From Polytrichum commune (taxonomy: Eukaryota; Streptophyta; Polytrichopsida; Polytrichales; Polytrichaceae), in assembly GCA_950295325.1 (NCBI GenBank), contig OX485808.1, positions 9,178,501-9,242,500 of the forward strand: a stretch of DNA of 64,000 bases, written 5' to 3'. How positions within the stretch are numbered: the first letter of the stretch is position 1; every line of letters begins with the position of its first letter. A model generated the notes under the pieces. The model saw only the letters and a list, made by a program, of their open reading frames with translations, did not search any database and had not been told where the DNA came from. The translations under genes were made by a program, and so were the position numbers. Positions 26,091 to 38,361 of the stretch are shown one piece after another.

Positions 26091-26714
26091 ATAATTGTGA
26101 AAAATTGGCGGACCTAGTGTGTTGAGTGGAAAATTTTGCCATGCTCAAACATGGCTGGTGAAATTTCAAAAGTGGTTGGGAAACGGTTCCCATGTCAACA
26201 AAGGGGACTTGGCCTCACATGGAAGTTACGATTCGATGACTTAATAGTTGAGGGTGGAAAAACAATGTCCAAGGGAATTAAAGTGGTTTTGAAATTGTTG
26301 AGGTGGCAACATGATTGAGACACAAGAGCATCTCGATAAAATTCTTTGTAAACCACAATTGGTGGAAAGTACATGTGTTGAGGGGCTCCACCATGTTGGA
26401 GAATATAGTGGGTTTTAAGAAATGAATGTGGTCGATACTAAGTCTAAAGGGATGCATCTATCCCGGACACTATGGCAAGTTTGGGTGCTTAGAGTGTTTC
26501 TCTCTCTCTATATATGTGTGTGTGTTGATCATGTCATGAGATTAGCCTTTCAAAGTTGATTTTGGAGTCATGGAACTCAAATTAATTCAATCATACCTTC
26601 AATTCTTACAAAAAAAATTAAGTCAAAGTTTTCTACGATCCATTGTTATCACATCTAAGGGGGCATCTATTTGTGCTATTCATCTTGGTTATACTCCACT
26701 TTTTGCATCAGTGT

Positions 26715-26905
26715 CTGGGAAGTTTTTGGGCATAGTCGGTCAAGATCCTAGTGATTCTAAATCCAACCGGTTACATGTTGACATCTTCTGGTTTTGCTTT
26801 ATTCATTTGAGGTGTATTCTATAGATTCCTCTAAAATGATTGGTAATTCTCCTGAAGTCTCCAACTTCAACCAATTATTTCTCAAACTCAGCTGGTTCAT
26901 TTGTA
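26715..26905 (+). repeat. Dispersed repeat family C, copy 2
   Basis: Partner of 24425-24610, with the same motif order and moderate divergence. Confidence 0.65.
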
Positions 26906-27199
26906 ACCAACCACTGGTTCTCCCCGAGCAGTGTTTTGCATCAAGTGGGTACGGGATAAAATACTCCTTGAATAATGTCCTATGGTTTTACCTAACACCT
27001 CATAATTATGAGAATGTGGAATCACAAGTGACATGCCACTTTTGCTTCCATGCCTTAGAAGGTAGACTGTGTTATTTGGGTACTTTTCTCCTTGCATCCA
27101 TTTCTCGTAGGATGTGAAACACACGATTGGTGTGAGATGATTAGAGACCCCCATTTGCGCATGTAGTCATTTCCCTAATGCTTTTTGGAGCTCATATGA

Positions 27200-27380
27200 G
27201 TATCTTATTCATGCTCATTAAGTGGTCCTATAGGTCCTTTCAATCATGTTGACTATTGAGCCTAGAATGGTTAGCATATGTTGAGCACGGAGTCCACTCT
27301 CTTTCTAAAAGATGTTTTTTTGATTCCATGCTTAGATCCACACCTAACTATATACCACTTAAATATAGGTGTCCATATTA
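27200..27380 (-). repeat. Dispersed repeat family B, second minus-oriented copy
   Basis: Partner of 22380-22530. It ends with CTTAAATATAGGTGTCC, a motif also present near 1510. Confidence 0.6.
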
Positions 27381-27989
27381 TTGGCGTGTTAGAAGTAGTG
27401 ACATCTACCTTTCATAGCTCATTGATTCATGAAAGTGTAAAATTGGGAAATCCATCATCATGGCCTTACATGCTTATGTTTGAGCCTCCACTCACTTGTG
27501 TATGTCATGCTAGTGCCACATGATGAACTTGTTGTGTGTGCACAAAGTTCATGCTATGCCTACATTTGGTTTTTATTTGTTGAAGGAGCATGTGACATAT
27601 GCATTGTGTCCACTCTAATTCAATTTTATCTTTGTTTTTGGAAATTTTATCACGTATATGCTTCATAAATATTTAAACAATCTTGCTCACATTTGAAAAG
27701 CCTATCTCATACATGCACATATTTTTCGAAAAAAAAAAACAAAAAACGTCAAAGTCTTTTACCCTAACATGCAATGTCCATTCACCGCCTCCCTTTGATG
27801 TCCATGTGAGCATGAGTGGGGGTGACTTAGTGCTTATTTTCATAGGTGAAGTGTGTGGTTAGTGTTAGGGCTATGTGTTCTATGTTAGTTTTGGGGTTTA
27901 GTGTTAGTAAGTGTGTTTAGTTGAGTGAGACCGGGGCTTGTTGCTTTTCTAACTTTCTTTTGTGTAGGATTATGTGTGTTAGGTACCTT

Positions 27990-28690
27990 ATAGCAGTTTG
28001 GGAGAAGGATTCCATTAGATCACCAACCATTAGATCCCTATACATACTAAAATAATACTTCAACATCCATCTAGACTCCATAGACACCACCTTACCTCTC
28101 AATAATTCCCCACTATCGGAAGAATGGTACCTCTAAACAATTCCCCATTTTACCCTGCTCTTACCCCATAACAAAGATCCAATACAGAGAAATTCCTTAA
28201 AAAAATCTCTTCCTTCAACATTACGGCCCTACCCAAAATCCAACATTGCACCAACACATGCATACTCACCATTAAAGAATTCCAAGAGAGATACATATCA
28301 AATCTAAAATATTGAAAAATGCACTTTTACAGGCCACTACCGTCTTCCCACCAAACATATACCACCCCCCCCCCCCCCCCCCCCCCCCACCACCACTCCC
28401 GCCACCTCCCACAATCCCAAACTCTACCCCGCACCCAAGATATAACACAACTGTGCAACCCCTAGGCACCCCCATCTCATACATCTCTAGCTTTAAATCC
28501 TCACACAAAAAATATTCAAATGTGGAGCCAAACAACATATACATAAATTACACTGCCATTGGCAAACCCCACACACCCACCAATCCAAATGGATCACACA
28601 AACACAAGTCTTAAAACCTGACACCATCCTCTACGAACACGATCTACTACTGGTCACAAAACTCACACAAAAAATTAAAAAACAAGACAT
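27990..28690 (+). pseudogene. Inverted piece of the LINE (C-terminal ORF2 region)
   Basis: Here the C-rich coding-like strand flips to +, while LINE sequence on both sides reads minus. The + frame gives stretches such as SIRSPTIRSLYILK and, later, NNIYINYTAIGKPHTP, which could be a degraded RNase H-like region. It contains a 24-base poly-C tract (28365-28388) that creates a spurious proline run. The inversion is inferred from strand composition and from where coding frames stop and resume. Confidence 0.45.
28365..28388. repeat. Poly-C tract (24 bases)
   Basis: The longest homopolymer in the window, followed by a CCACCACCACTCCCGCCACC-like C-rich stretch. Confidence 0.9.
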
Positions 28691-28782
28691 AAAAACACGC
28701 TTGGTTTTTTTATTTATTATTGTGGGTGGTGTTCAACTCCACCATTTATGTTGGCTATAAATTTCACTATTCCTTGGTATTT

Positions 28783-29520
28783 TTAGCCTAGTGGGCCTGG
28801 GTCATTGAGTGTTTGTGTGAGTTGTTCATTGAGTGTAGTGGCATATCTTGGAAATAGGGAGGATGCTTCGATGCCGAACGTTTTGTGGGGTAGCTTGGGA
28901 AGGATGTTAGAAGAGTCTTTGGGGATGTTACATGTGGATTTTATGAGTTTGATAAGGAGATTATCCAATTTCTTGATGTTTGGGACAGAAAAGGGGGTGG
29001 CATATTCAATGCCCAAGCATATGACTGTGTTGAGGATTTTTATCTTTTGTTGTAGTGATGCGGGTGGTAGTAGTAAGGTTGTATTTTGATTTTTGATTTT
29101 TGCTATAGTGATTTCTTTTTGTACGGCCCATTTTATGGATGGGACTAGTTGTATTCCTAGGTATGTGTATGGTTCATGGGGTGAGAGGATGGAGAGTTGT
29201 TGTTTATTGTTAATATTTTGGGCTTTTAGGAATGCGCTAAATGCAAGGGATTGTAATTTTGATTTGTTGGGGCATCCTATGATTGCGCATTTGTTTATGC
29301 CTAGTTCCATGTGTGCCCAGTTGCTGCCCAATTGGAGTATTGTTTTAGTTTGTTGAGTTGGGGTTGTATGTGTTTTATGTAGTCAGTGAGGATGGCTAGG
29401 TTGTCAGCGCAAGTTGTGGCTGTGATATTGTTTGGTGAGGTGCTAAAGTGATATCCAAGTTGATCTTTCTCTAATCATCTAGTAGGGGTTCTAAGAAGAT
29501 GATGAATAAGTATGGGGTTG
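28783..29520 (-). pseudogene. LINE ORF2 reverse transcriptase, palm C-terminus and thumb
   Basis: The minus frame at 29473-29514 encodes PYLFIIFLEPLL preceded by DSTT, matching the LINE motif GDxxxPYLFxxxxxPLL. After a frameshift, TTCADNLAILTD (around 29378-29417) occupies the catalytic xADD position, with Asn for the second Asp. The next frame (28783-29331) continues with INKCAIIG and YTYLGIQLVPSIKW, typical of LINE reverse transcriptases after the active site. The upstream palm (motif A) is missing because the sequence breaks at about 29520. With a frameshift and an altered catalytic residue it cannot be active. Confidence 0.8.
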
Positions 29521-31475
29521 TAGAGTCAATATTTTGGATTTTTCTCTCCAAAAAGGCTATAATGAGAAAATAGCTTAAAAGAAGCTAGAGATATTATTAA
29601 CATGTGTCAAATCCATACCATAGCCTAGGAGATAGAGAATGGAAGATTTTGAAAGACTGTGGTCTGGTAGGAAGGGTTGTAGCCCAAAAAAACATACAAA
29701 ATCAAAAAGAGGAGAAGTAGAACACACAATTTTTTAGTATAAGAGCGAGAGTCATCAACTTCTAACTTTGGCCGTGAGGGCAATTCGCTTACATTCTATT
29801 GAGGATCAGTTATTGATCCTTGTGTGTGCGTGTTTCTTTACCCTAGTTGAAAGAACTAGTGATTATGATTCTTTATATTAAGGAGGGATTCCTTGCATGA
29901 AGATGTTTTGTATTAGTATTTAAAATTACTTAAAAGCAAATCGATGTTGATCATACTGACTGTTGAAACTATTGTTTGTGGGATGAAATAGTTTAAGAAA
30001 GTCTATAAGTTGAAATCATGGTAGAGGAAGCTACTTGCTAAATAGTATTTGAGTTGCTATCCAATTGTTTGTGATTGATGAAAAGTTCTCCAATCAATGG
30101 ACTGAGAGGGAGTTGAATTGAATCTAACCATCTAAATTGTATGATGAGATCATTACCTCACCCGGCAATGTAGTGGTTTGCCTCAATAATATGTTATATT
30201 TTCCTTTAGAAAACTTGGTGATTGAATTGTATGGATAAATGTCCAACCATGAGATTACCTTGGTTGAGAGAAATTACAGTCAATAATATGTGATGATAGG
30301 AAATCAACCCAAGGAAAGAGATGTGAGTGTTTAAAACCAAGATACTAATGAAAATCACCAAAGTTGGTTGAGATAGTCAAAAGATGTTTGTAATGGGTTA
30401 GGAAGAATAACTTGAGACTCATTTTGTCTTAGAGAAGTGCATATTATGGATTATGAGAAGCAAGATTGTCTTGAGTGTTCAAATTTGAGTAATTGCATAA
30501 GAATATTTGATTGAGGAATTTACTTAGAGTCCTCAGTAACATCATAAGAGTAAATCATATCATGTTTGAGGAATGGATTTGGAGAAAGACTCTTGTCTCA
30601 AGGTAATGATACAATGCCAAGAGGATTATTTCCTACTATATTGTGTGTCAATGTAGTATATCACATATTCTAGATTGATTATTACAGATGACGTCTCTAG
30701 AAGATAGGAGGCTCATGAAAGGTCAATAGTTTATGGAAGGGTAAAGGTTATCACAGAATGGCTATGGAGTGTGAAAGGTCCTTGAGGAAGCCAAAAACGA
30801 GTAAAGATTGGATTCTAGTAAGTTTTAAAGGTTACTAAGTGATTTGGATTTGTAAGCATCATGGTAATTCAATTGACTAGGCTATACTCTCATGATTGGA
30901 TTGATGAAAGGAAATTTAAAATAAATGATAACTTGAGATTATAATGAAATCAATCAAAGAGGGTAACATAAGAAACCATGTCATGATCCATTGACAATAC
31001 TGTGGCTTGCTTTGGGATTACAAATGAAAAATCTATTGGCCGAGATCCAGTAAAAGACTATTGTCTAATAGTGTAATACATTCGAAAATAATGAAGGAAT
31101 GCTAAAAATCCTTTCGAGATGATTGCACTGCCATTTCCTAGTTACACTAAAACTACTAAGTAATTCAAGACTATTAACTAACACCAAAGTACCCTTGGCT
31201 TTCGTAGAGAGACAAAAATGGGATACTATATGCAAGATTATTGTCGATGACTATGCCTATGCTTGAGCACCGCACTTGGTCTAATTAAATTGAACTCATT
31301 GCCATACTATTGCCTAGGTAAATAATGTGAGTTGGGTGACCGCCACAATTACATGCACTGACATTGGGAGATTTTGAAGCCTTTAACCCCAATTCATCAC
31401 CTAATTGTGAGTTTCAACATGAAATAACGTGAAATAACCTTGTGTTTTCTCTAAATAAATTGATTTGAAACACCT
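29521..31475. other. AT-rich block inserted in, or replacing, part of LINE ORF2
   Basis: Composition changes abruptly at about 29520 and returns near 31475, and no LINE frame is present between. A weak match to a tRNA-Met primer-binding site (TTAGTATAAGAGCGAGAG near 29736) hints at a decayed LTR retrotransposon, but I see no LTR pair and no pol motifs. No gene is seen. Confidence 0.4.
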
Positions 31476-33097
31476 AGACATAATCAATATCACCTTTCAA
31501 GTATTCCTTGAGGTGCCAATCAGGGGATATTGAAAATGCGGTGGCTCTGATAGCCATCTTTATGAGGTGATAGGTGTTGAGTTGTTTTTCCATTGTTTTG
31601 TAAGTTACGGAGTAGGAAACCCCCTTGGTATTTTGTAGTTTACAGAGTAGGAAACTCCCTTGATGTTTTGTGTATGGGGTGAGGGAGAGGAGCGGAGGTG
31701 CGACACATGTTTGTTGGCACATTTACTTATTGAGCTTATGACGGTTTATATTCTTCTTTGTGTTTCTATCCATTTTTTTTGGGGGGGGGGGTGAGGGGAG
31801 TGGCTTCTTGTAGTAGTTTGGTAAATTATTCGATGTTGATGATGCTTAGTTCATTGTAATTAGTATTGGGAAGAAAATGGAAAAAATGACCAGCCAAAAT
31901 TGAAAGTTTGGATGTTAGTTTGTGATATGGGATGTATGAATTGGGGGGGGGGGGGGGGGTTGTGTTGGTTGGTGATGCATGAGGCATGTAGACTGCGAAT
32001 TGGGGTGGAAGGTGGAGAATTATTGGGAAGTGGTCTGAATTGAAGTGTAATTTTGTGTTAGTGTGTCATACTTGGTACATTGACCGGGAGTTGGGGGGTA
32101 TAGAACCCATCTATGGGCCTAGTGTGGTTACAGTTGGATCCCCTTATCTTGAAAATGTTGATGTATTGGATATTGGTGTGAATTGGAGGTAGGATGTGAA
32201 AATTTGTCATTCTCTGTCCTTATTGGTTGGTTGAGTGTTGGTTATGGCGTCCAATGAGAAATATCTCTCGGTTAAAATCCCCTATAAGGATTGGGAAGTG
32301 TGTGGAGTGGGTAGTAAGGGTTCGTTTAATTATTTGTTGGATATCAGAGATTATGTGTATGTCTTCTTCATATGTTGGCATATGTAAGTGGATTAGTACT
32401 ATGGGGGTGGGAGATTTATTGGCTATTGTAATAATTTGTAGGTAAGGGGTGAGTTCAATAAGAGTTGTTATTTTAATGATGTTACTAGAGAAGGTGCCTA
32501 CAGTTTCATGTGAGGCATGTGATGGGGTTGGGTATATGCTTGTATGTTGATTTGGTGTTGATGCTATTGTTGAGCTCGGAATTCAGTGTGATTTATGTGA
32601 GAAGCCGAGTATTGGTTGTAGAATTTTGAGGAATATCTTTTATGAGTTCTATGGAACAGGCCAAGAATAGTCATTGGAGTGTGATTGTGAGGGAGTGGTG
32701 TTGTATGAAATGTTAGGTTTGATTTGGTCATATAATTCTTGTGCGAGTTGTTCTGGTGCGTGGGCAGTGAGCGATTGGAAGATGGAACAAATAGTAATTG
32801 GGAGTGGGCGATTGTATAATCTTCTTAGTATAGTGAGGTAGGCGTAGGGAATTTATTTTGGAGGGTGGTGTTGCAATTTGTTGGTATGGGGCTTAGGAAG
32901 ACTATTAGGATTTATATGATGTGTAGAGTGTGGTATCCTTGGAGGAGTAGGGCATGTTTGGTTAGGTGAGGGAGCTCTTGGTTGAGGTTAGTGTTGTGTA
33001 TGAGAGGTTGTACAAATGGAAGGAATGTGCTAAATAGTGTGGAATATTAAGGATTTTATTGTCGTGGAGTTTTCTTGGTAGTATTGAGAGTATTTTT
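31476..33097 (-). pseudogene. LINE ORF2 AP-type endonuclease domain
   Basis: The minus frame contains VLIHLHMPTYEEDIHII then PILIGDFNREIF, with the endonuclease GDFN motif at 32271-32282. About 80 codons later comes SDHFPI (32024-32038 region), the C-terminal SDHxP motif. This spacing is normal for LINE endonucleases. Further downstream, FFHFLPNTNYNELSI and EATPLTPPP lead toward the reverse transcriptase. Stops and two poly-G tracts (31781-31791 and 31943-31959) interrupt it. It abuts the CACTA element at 33098. Confidence 0.78.
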
Positions 33098-33100
33098 GTT

Positions 33101-33130
33101 CACTACAAGGAAAACACGAAAAAATGACTA
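33101..33130 (+). repeat. CACTA left terminal inverted repeat
   Basis: Thirty bases matching the right end with one C/T difference at position 17. Confidence 0.92.
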
Positions 33131-33851
33131 TGGCCATATGACCGGATATGACTATCAGTTTTAGGGTAGTCATGTTGAACCAAAGTGATGACTAGAACTG
33201 ACTTTAGTCATCATATGACTAGGTTTTTAGTCGTATCGGACATGACCTAGATGGGAACTGTGTAGAGAACGTGTGGGGGAACATGTTCTCTACATAATTT
33301 TTATTTTCATGATAGTCATAATGAACCATATGACTAAAATTAGTACTTAACTGACTACAATTTCCAGGTCCTAATAGTGAATGGTTTTTTTATTGCATTT
33401 GGACTTTCTTCGTACTTATTCATGTTGTGAGTCCCCAGTCTTTGATCATTTCAGCAAATGTTTTATGGCAATGGCATTTTTGCTGGTTGTATATTGAATA
33501 TTTAGAATACAACCATTTTTTACTTATTTGCAATGCAATACTTATTTTCGAATTGAGTTCGATTAATTTTATGCAACATCATAGTTTATTTCTTGGCTTT
33601 GCAATATGCAATAACATAGTCCATACAATCCCAAAAAAATGATATGTGCATATAGCTACTATCTTTGACATGCGACCTCCCTTCCTAATGTCAAACAACA
33701 TCATCTTCCAAATCTAAATCTTCTTCCACAGTGTCCAACACCCGGTTCAACGTCTTCCATAGTTAGAGCCATGCATTCCCTCAATACATGGGTACCATAT
33801 GCCATGTCAATGGAAGTGGATATGGGCCTTGGGCCATGATGTTCTTCGTCC

Positions 33852-34272
33852 TTGCCTTACTACAGACTATGCATTTCAGGTCTTCTGTCTATCTTTGATG
33901 ATACTTTTGAGCTTCGTGGCTCTCTTCGTAAAATAATCTTCCACCCATCTTTTCTCTTGTCATTTAAGAAAAAAATAATTGTTGCACATGAAGGGGAAAC
34001 GCAAATGAGTCTATTGAATAAGGGATCAATTGATCAAATTTGAAGAGTGTGAATCATTTACATATGTATTTGATACTCAAAAAATTGTGAAGCAATTTAA
34101 GAGGAGAAACATTGTAATTAAACGTGTTATTCAAGAACCTTGGTATAGTGGATTGATTTATTCCTCTGGGACCTTTGTGAACTCTACCTCCTTGAACTCC
34201 TCTTCTTCCATGGTAGTGGCATCTTTGTCATCCTCGAGTCCATCATTAATTATGGTAGGATTGTTGTTGTAG
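33852..34272 (+). pseudogene. Coding-like fragment inside the CACTA element
   Basis: The + frame includes KKKIIVAHEGETQMSLLNKG, then in an overlapping frame FEECESFTYVFDTQKI. The VAHE(G/N)ET segment recurs at 58880-58960 (KIFVAHENETLINPNKQG). The opposite strand of 34160-34250 also reads as an acidic peptide, so the coding strand of that part is uncertain. The family is not recognised. Confidence 0.3.
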
Positions 34273-35598
34273 CACATATTTTATAAACCATGGGTTTGCT
34301 TTGCACATACTTTTGAACTCCATTTTCAAAAGCAATTGCCTTACAAATGACAATAATTCATTCATGGCCTTTGCTGCTTGCTATGCAAATACACCCCATC
34401 CCATGTATGGATGTGCTGACACTCTAACCTCCCACTTCCTATTCCAATATGTAAAATGAGTGAGCTTCATAATTGCTCATAAGCCCCATCGCCCATGGAA
34501 AGTATTTGTCCCAAAATTACATGCCAACTTTTGTTGGTCGCTAAATGAAGTAGGCTCTCTCTCCCTTTGAAGTAGTAGAGTAGCTGAAATTATAGACTTT
34601 AAAACAACAATTGTTGCGGCCTGCACATAAGGTCTCCGCATTTCCTACACGTTTGAATGCAACATAGTAAACTATACACCATCCCACCTAGATATTGCTT
34701 AGAAGAAGAAAAACATATCAACAACATCTAGCAAGCATATCATGATTAATTTCTTGAATTCAAGATCTCGCTTGTACTCTCAAAGATGTTTGCGAATGGT
34801 TTTCTTTGATAACATTTTGCACCCATGCATTTTTTTATATAGGCATGCGTAACTAGTGAGTTGTTGTCTATATGCTTCCTTCTCCTCTATGTTCTACAAT
34901 TACAACTGCAAAAGATCCTCTCGTGTTCTAGGATCCATTTCCAAATGTTTCTATGCAATTAAAGGGGATCCAATTCATTTCTTGTACATGATAGTCATGC
35001 GAAGGACATATACAAGTCCATGAATGACGGTTGGATTATTTAGAATTTCACTATGATTGAAGTCGATCACGTCTATGCCTAGTCAACTTATGACTAGTTG
35101 TAGTGTTTAATAAAACAAATAAATGACTACCAATAGTCATCAATGTAGTAAGCAATGAAGAAAGACCTAAACCTAACAGAGGATCTGTGACTAAGACTAG
35201 TTATACATGTAGGACAAGCATGACTAAATGTAGTCATTCTCTTTGTAAACCAATGACTACATGTAGTCATCAAAAAAAAATTTAAAAAAAAATCTAAAAC
35301 CTACATGCAACGCAAATGACATGTCTACCCTTTTCCCCGTGGGTTACCCATCCTATTGCCGCGCGATTTCCTTGTAATTCCATGGCCGAGTACCTATTTT
35401 CGTGGTCGCTTCTCTTTTTGCCCCAGTGTGTTGTTCTTCGACCTTCATTTGTTCTTTGGCGTTCTTTCTTTTGGTCTAGTGTGCTTTGTCCTCTCCTTCC
35501 TCTCTTTACTTGAAGTCTTATTATTACATTGAGGTGTGAGGCTTGCTTCTAGGTGTCTTTAACCTTTGAAACAATTGTTGTCTCAATATTGGTCTTCC

Positions 35599-36233
35599 AC
35601 TCCAAGGAAAATGGTTCAAATACCTCCACTCTTGGCGTCTTTCTTTGTACATGTGATATTGAGGTCCATAGCCAATTTATTGGGTGAGCATGTGGAAGAA
35701 GTACTCCAAGGAAAATGATTTAAATACCTCCACTCTTGGCGTCTTCCTTTGTACATGTGATATTGAGGTCCATAGCCAATTTATTGGGTGAGCATGTGGA
35801 AGAAGTACTCCAAAGAAAATGGTTCAAATACCTCCACTCTTGGCGTCTTCCTTTGTACATGTGATATTGAGGTCCATAGAAAATTTATTGGGTGAACATG
35901 TGGAAGAAGTACTCCAAGGAAAATGGTTCAAATACCTCCACTCTTGGCGTCTTCCTTTGTTCATGTGATATTGAGGTCCATAGCCAATTTATTGGGTGAA
36001 CATGTGGAAGAAGTACTCCAAGGAAAATGATTCAAATACCTCCACTCTTAGCATCTTCCTTTGTACATGTGATATTGAGGTCCATAGCCAATTTATTGGG
36101 TGAGCATGTGGAAGAAGTACTCCAAGGAAAATGGTTCAAATACCTCCACTCTTGGCGTCTTCCTTTGTACATGTGATATTGAGGTTCATAGCCAATTTAT
36201 TGGGTGAGCATGTGGAAGAAGTACTCCAAGGAA
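35599..36233. repeat. 104-bp minisatellite, six copies, inside the CACTA element
   Basis: Units start at 35599, 35703, 35807, 35911, 36015 and 36119, with an 11-base seventh start at 36223. Each begins ACTCCAA(G/A)GAAAATG and ends with GTGGAAGAAGT. Copies are nearly identical. The unit length is not a multiple of three, so the array is not protein-coding. Confidence 0.97.
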
Positions 36234-36474
36234 TTACTAGAATACCACATATATTGAGTGTTGTTTTGGATTGAATGTCAAGGTTGTTGTCTAACATGTT
36301 TGAGGATTCTAGGGACATTCCTATTCTAGGCAAAAGAAGGTCAACTCCTCATAGTGGTTGTTCCAAATCAGGGTGTGGACCTTCTTCTAATTAATGTTCC
36401 ATGTTTGATCCAGTGTTAGACTAAGAAAGTAGAACAGCCGCACTAGAGGCAGTGTTGGTGACGACAACAACAAA

Positions 36475-38361
36475 ATGACAGAGTGGGGCGAAGAGCGCAC
36501 ACCGCCGTTGAGTCAACAACCCGCAACAAAGGTATGTAACCCTAAACCCAAAATCCTTAGAGAATATGACTAAGACTAAGCATTACTTTAAAAAACATGA
36601 TTAAGACTAGTCATTTCTATAGAAAATGTGACTAAGACTAGTCATCTAAGTCATAGGTATGATTAATTATGTCATTATTCTAGAAAACGTTACTACGGCT
36701 AGTTGTGCAGTTAGTCATCACTAGTGGTTGTGTATTCACTTGTGAATAACCTGTGTGTATAGGAAAAATGCCAAATATCGTAGCCTCAAATTTGGGAGGT
36801 AAGAAGATAACCCTAGACAATGCCGGCAATCCCTTTGGGATTTAGGGTCCCTAAGCCTTATTTCCAAACATTGATCACAAAACAATCATACAAACAAATT
36901 AAAATGTTGAAGGAGTCATGTCCCGATGATGGATCCAACCATGACTACTTGGAAGAGGGATGTCAACATAGATGACCTAGTGATTCCGTCTTCGAATATT
37001 GACGACCTTGGAGGCATAACCCCCTAGACGTGCAAATAACAAATGTAGAGTTGGAGCTCTTAACTGCAAAACGAGCCCATTTGCATAAACAAAACGGATG
37101 GGAAGGCCAATTGTCTCTAAGTGCAATTGCGTAGAGGGATGTGTTGTTGTGAACCATGCATCTGAACAACGAAGTCGAAGATGAAAGGTGTCTAAGCAAC
37201 AACATTCATGGATGACAAAAAAAAGCAATGCGAAAAGAAAAAATGTATTGTCGTGGTGAGGAGGAGATCGTAACAAACATGGTGAGTTCAAAACTCTTAA
37301 ATTTTGTGTGAGTAGTTGTAGGCCATATTTTATTATTATCCAGCAAGTATTAATCCAACGAAATGGAAGATTATATCAATGTAGGCAATTGAGTTGGATA
37401 GGGCTCCATCACGTGAAGAGATTGAGATGAAGTTGCAGAGACGAAGGGGGGATGCAATACAAAAGGCTAGGACGAGCCACATGTCTATTGTTTCCCGTAG
37501 AAGAAATAAATTTGACCGCAATTCTTTGTCCAATTGCTTGACAAATATGGGCCGAGACCTACACATATGTATAAAAAAATTAGAGAATAATATGAAGTTG
37601 ATGTTGGATGCTCTCAACATTGTAAGGGTAGAAAACACATGTACTAGAAAATAAAACATTGAAACACATGCTACAAGTAGTTTGAGAGAAAACCCAAAAG
37701 AAAAACAATTTCCCCTTGAGTTTGAAAATGAGAGCATGGAAAATGAATTGAAGAAAAACCAGAAGTTTGAATAAACTATGAGACATGTAGGATTATTTAT
37801 AATTATGCTTGCAATGTAATGCGTAGTCAAGTTTGTGTAATATATGACTAGTAATAGTAATGTATAATTACAAAACATAAAGGATAAAGTACAAACAATG
37901 TAATGGATAAAGAGGGTAAGAAAAATAAAGGAGGGAAGAAACAACAAAGAGAAGCCACAAAGAATGTAAAGATAAATATGCCAAATTGTGTGACCATTTA
38001 ATATTTCATCAAATTGCATGTTTACTTTCATGACTTTTCCGCGAGGTTTTGACATACGTAATCATTGGAACTGTAGGTAGTTGTAGCGGATAAAGAAGTC
38101 CCACCGCCCTCCACATTTTCAACAGGGGATGTTATGGAAGTGGTGGATTATGAAAAGTGAGAGGAGGAAAATGTGGTTGCACACCGAAAAACGACAAAGA
38201 TAAATGAGAGTATATTGCATGAAGTTATAACATATGAAGGTTGTGTGTCTCTGGAGGTGCAAAGGAGCCACGACAATGAGTATAACCTCTACAAAAATAT
38301 AAAATTGGATGACCCTTCCATCAAGAAGATTGGAGAAATTGTAAACAATTTTATAATGTAG
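36475..38361 (+). pseudogene. Remnant of a spliced gene carried by the CACTA element
   Basis: Coding-like pieces on +: a short exon 36475-36531 (MTEWGEERTPPLSQQPATK) ending at a consensus donor GTATGT; 37385-37774 after an acceptor TGTAG, encoding a basic then acidic helical protein (PSREEIEMKLQRRRGDAI ... FENESMENELKKNQKFE) with one stop at 37652; and 38071-38361 (VTYEGCVSLEVQ-like segment ending NNFIM) with one stop. It may be the transposon's own accessory protein gene or a captured host fragment. I do not recognise the family. A 239-residue hydrophobic ORF on the other strand is its antisense shadow. Confidence 0.4.

Larger units (their letters stand above)
23847..27829. other. Intergenic repeat debris
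   Basis: Contains pieces of at least three dispersed families listed separately, and an AT microsatellite near 25962-25980. No supported coding region is seen. Confidence 0.5.

Noticed and set aside
28312-28614. Proline-rich ORF on +
   Set aside because: The proline run is only the 24-base poly-C tract within LINE debris.
35599-36233. Regular repeats as a possible CRISPR array
   Set aside because: Units are directly contiguous 104-bp copies without unique spacers, in a eukaryotic transposon.
37336-38055. 239-residue hydrophobic ORF on the minus strand
   Set aside because: It is antisense to better coding-like frames on + and its hydrophobicity reflects A-rich sense codons. No domain is recognisable.
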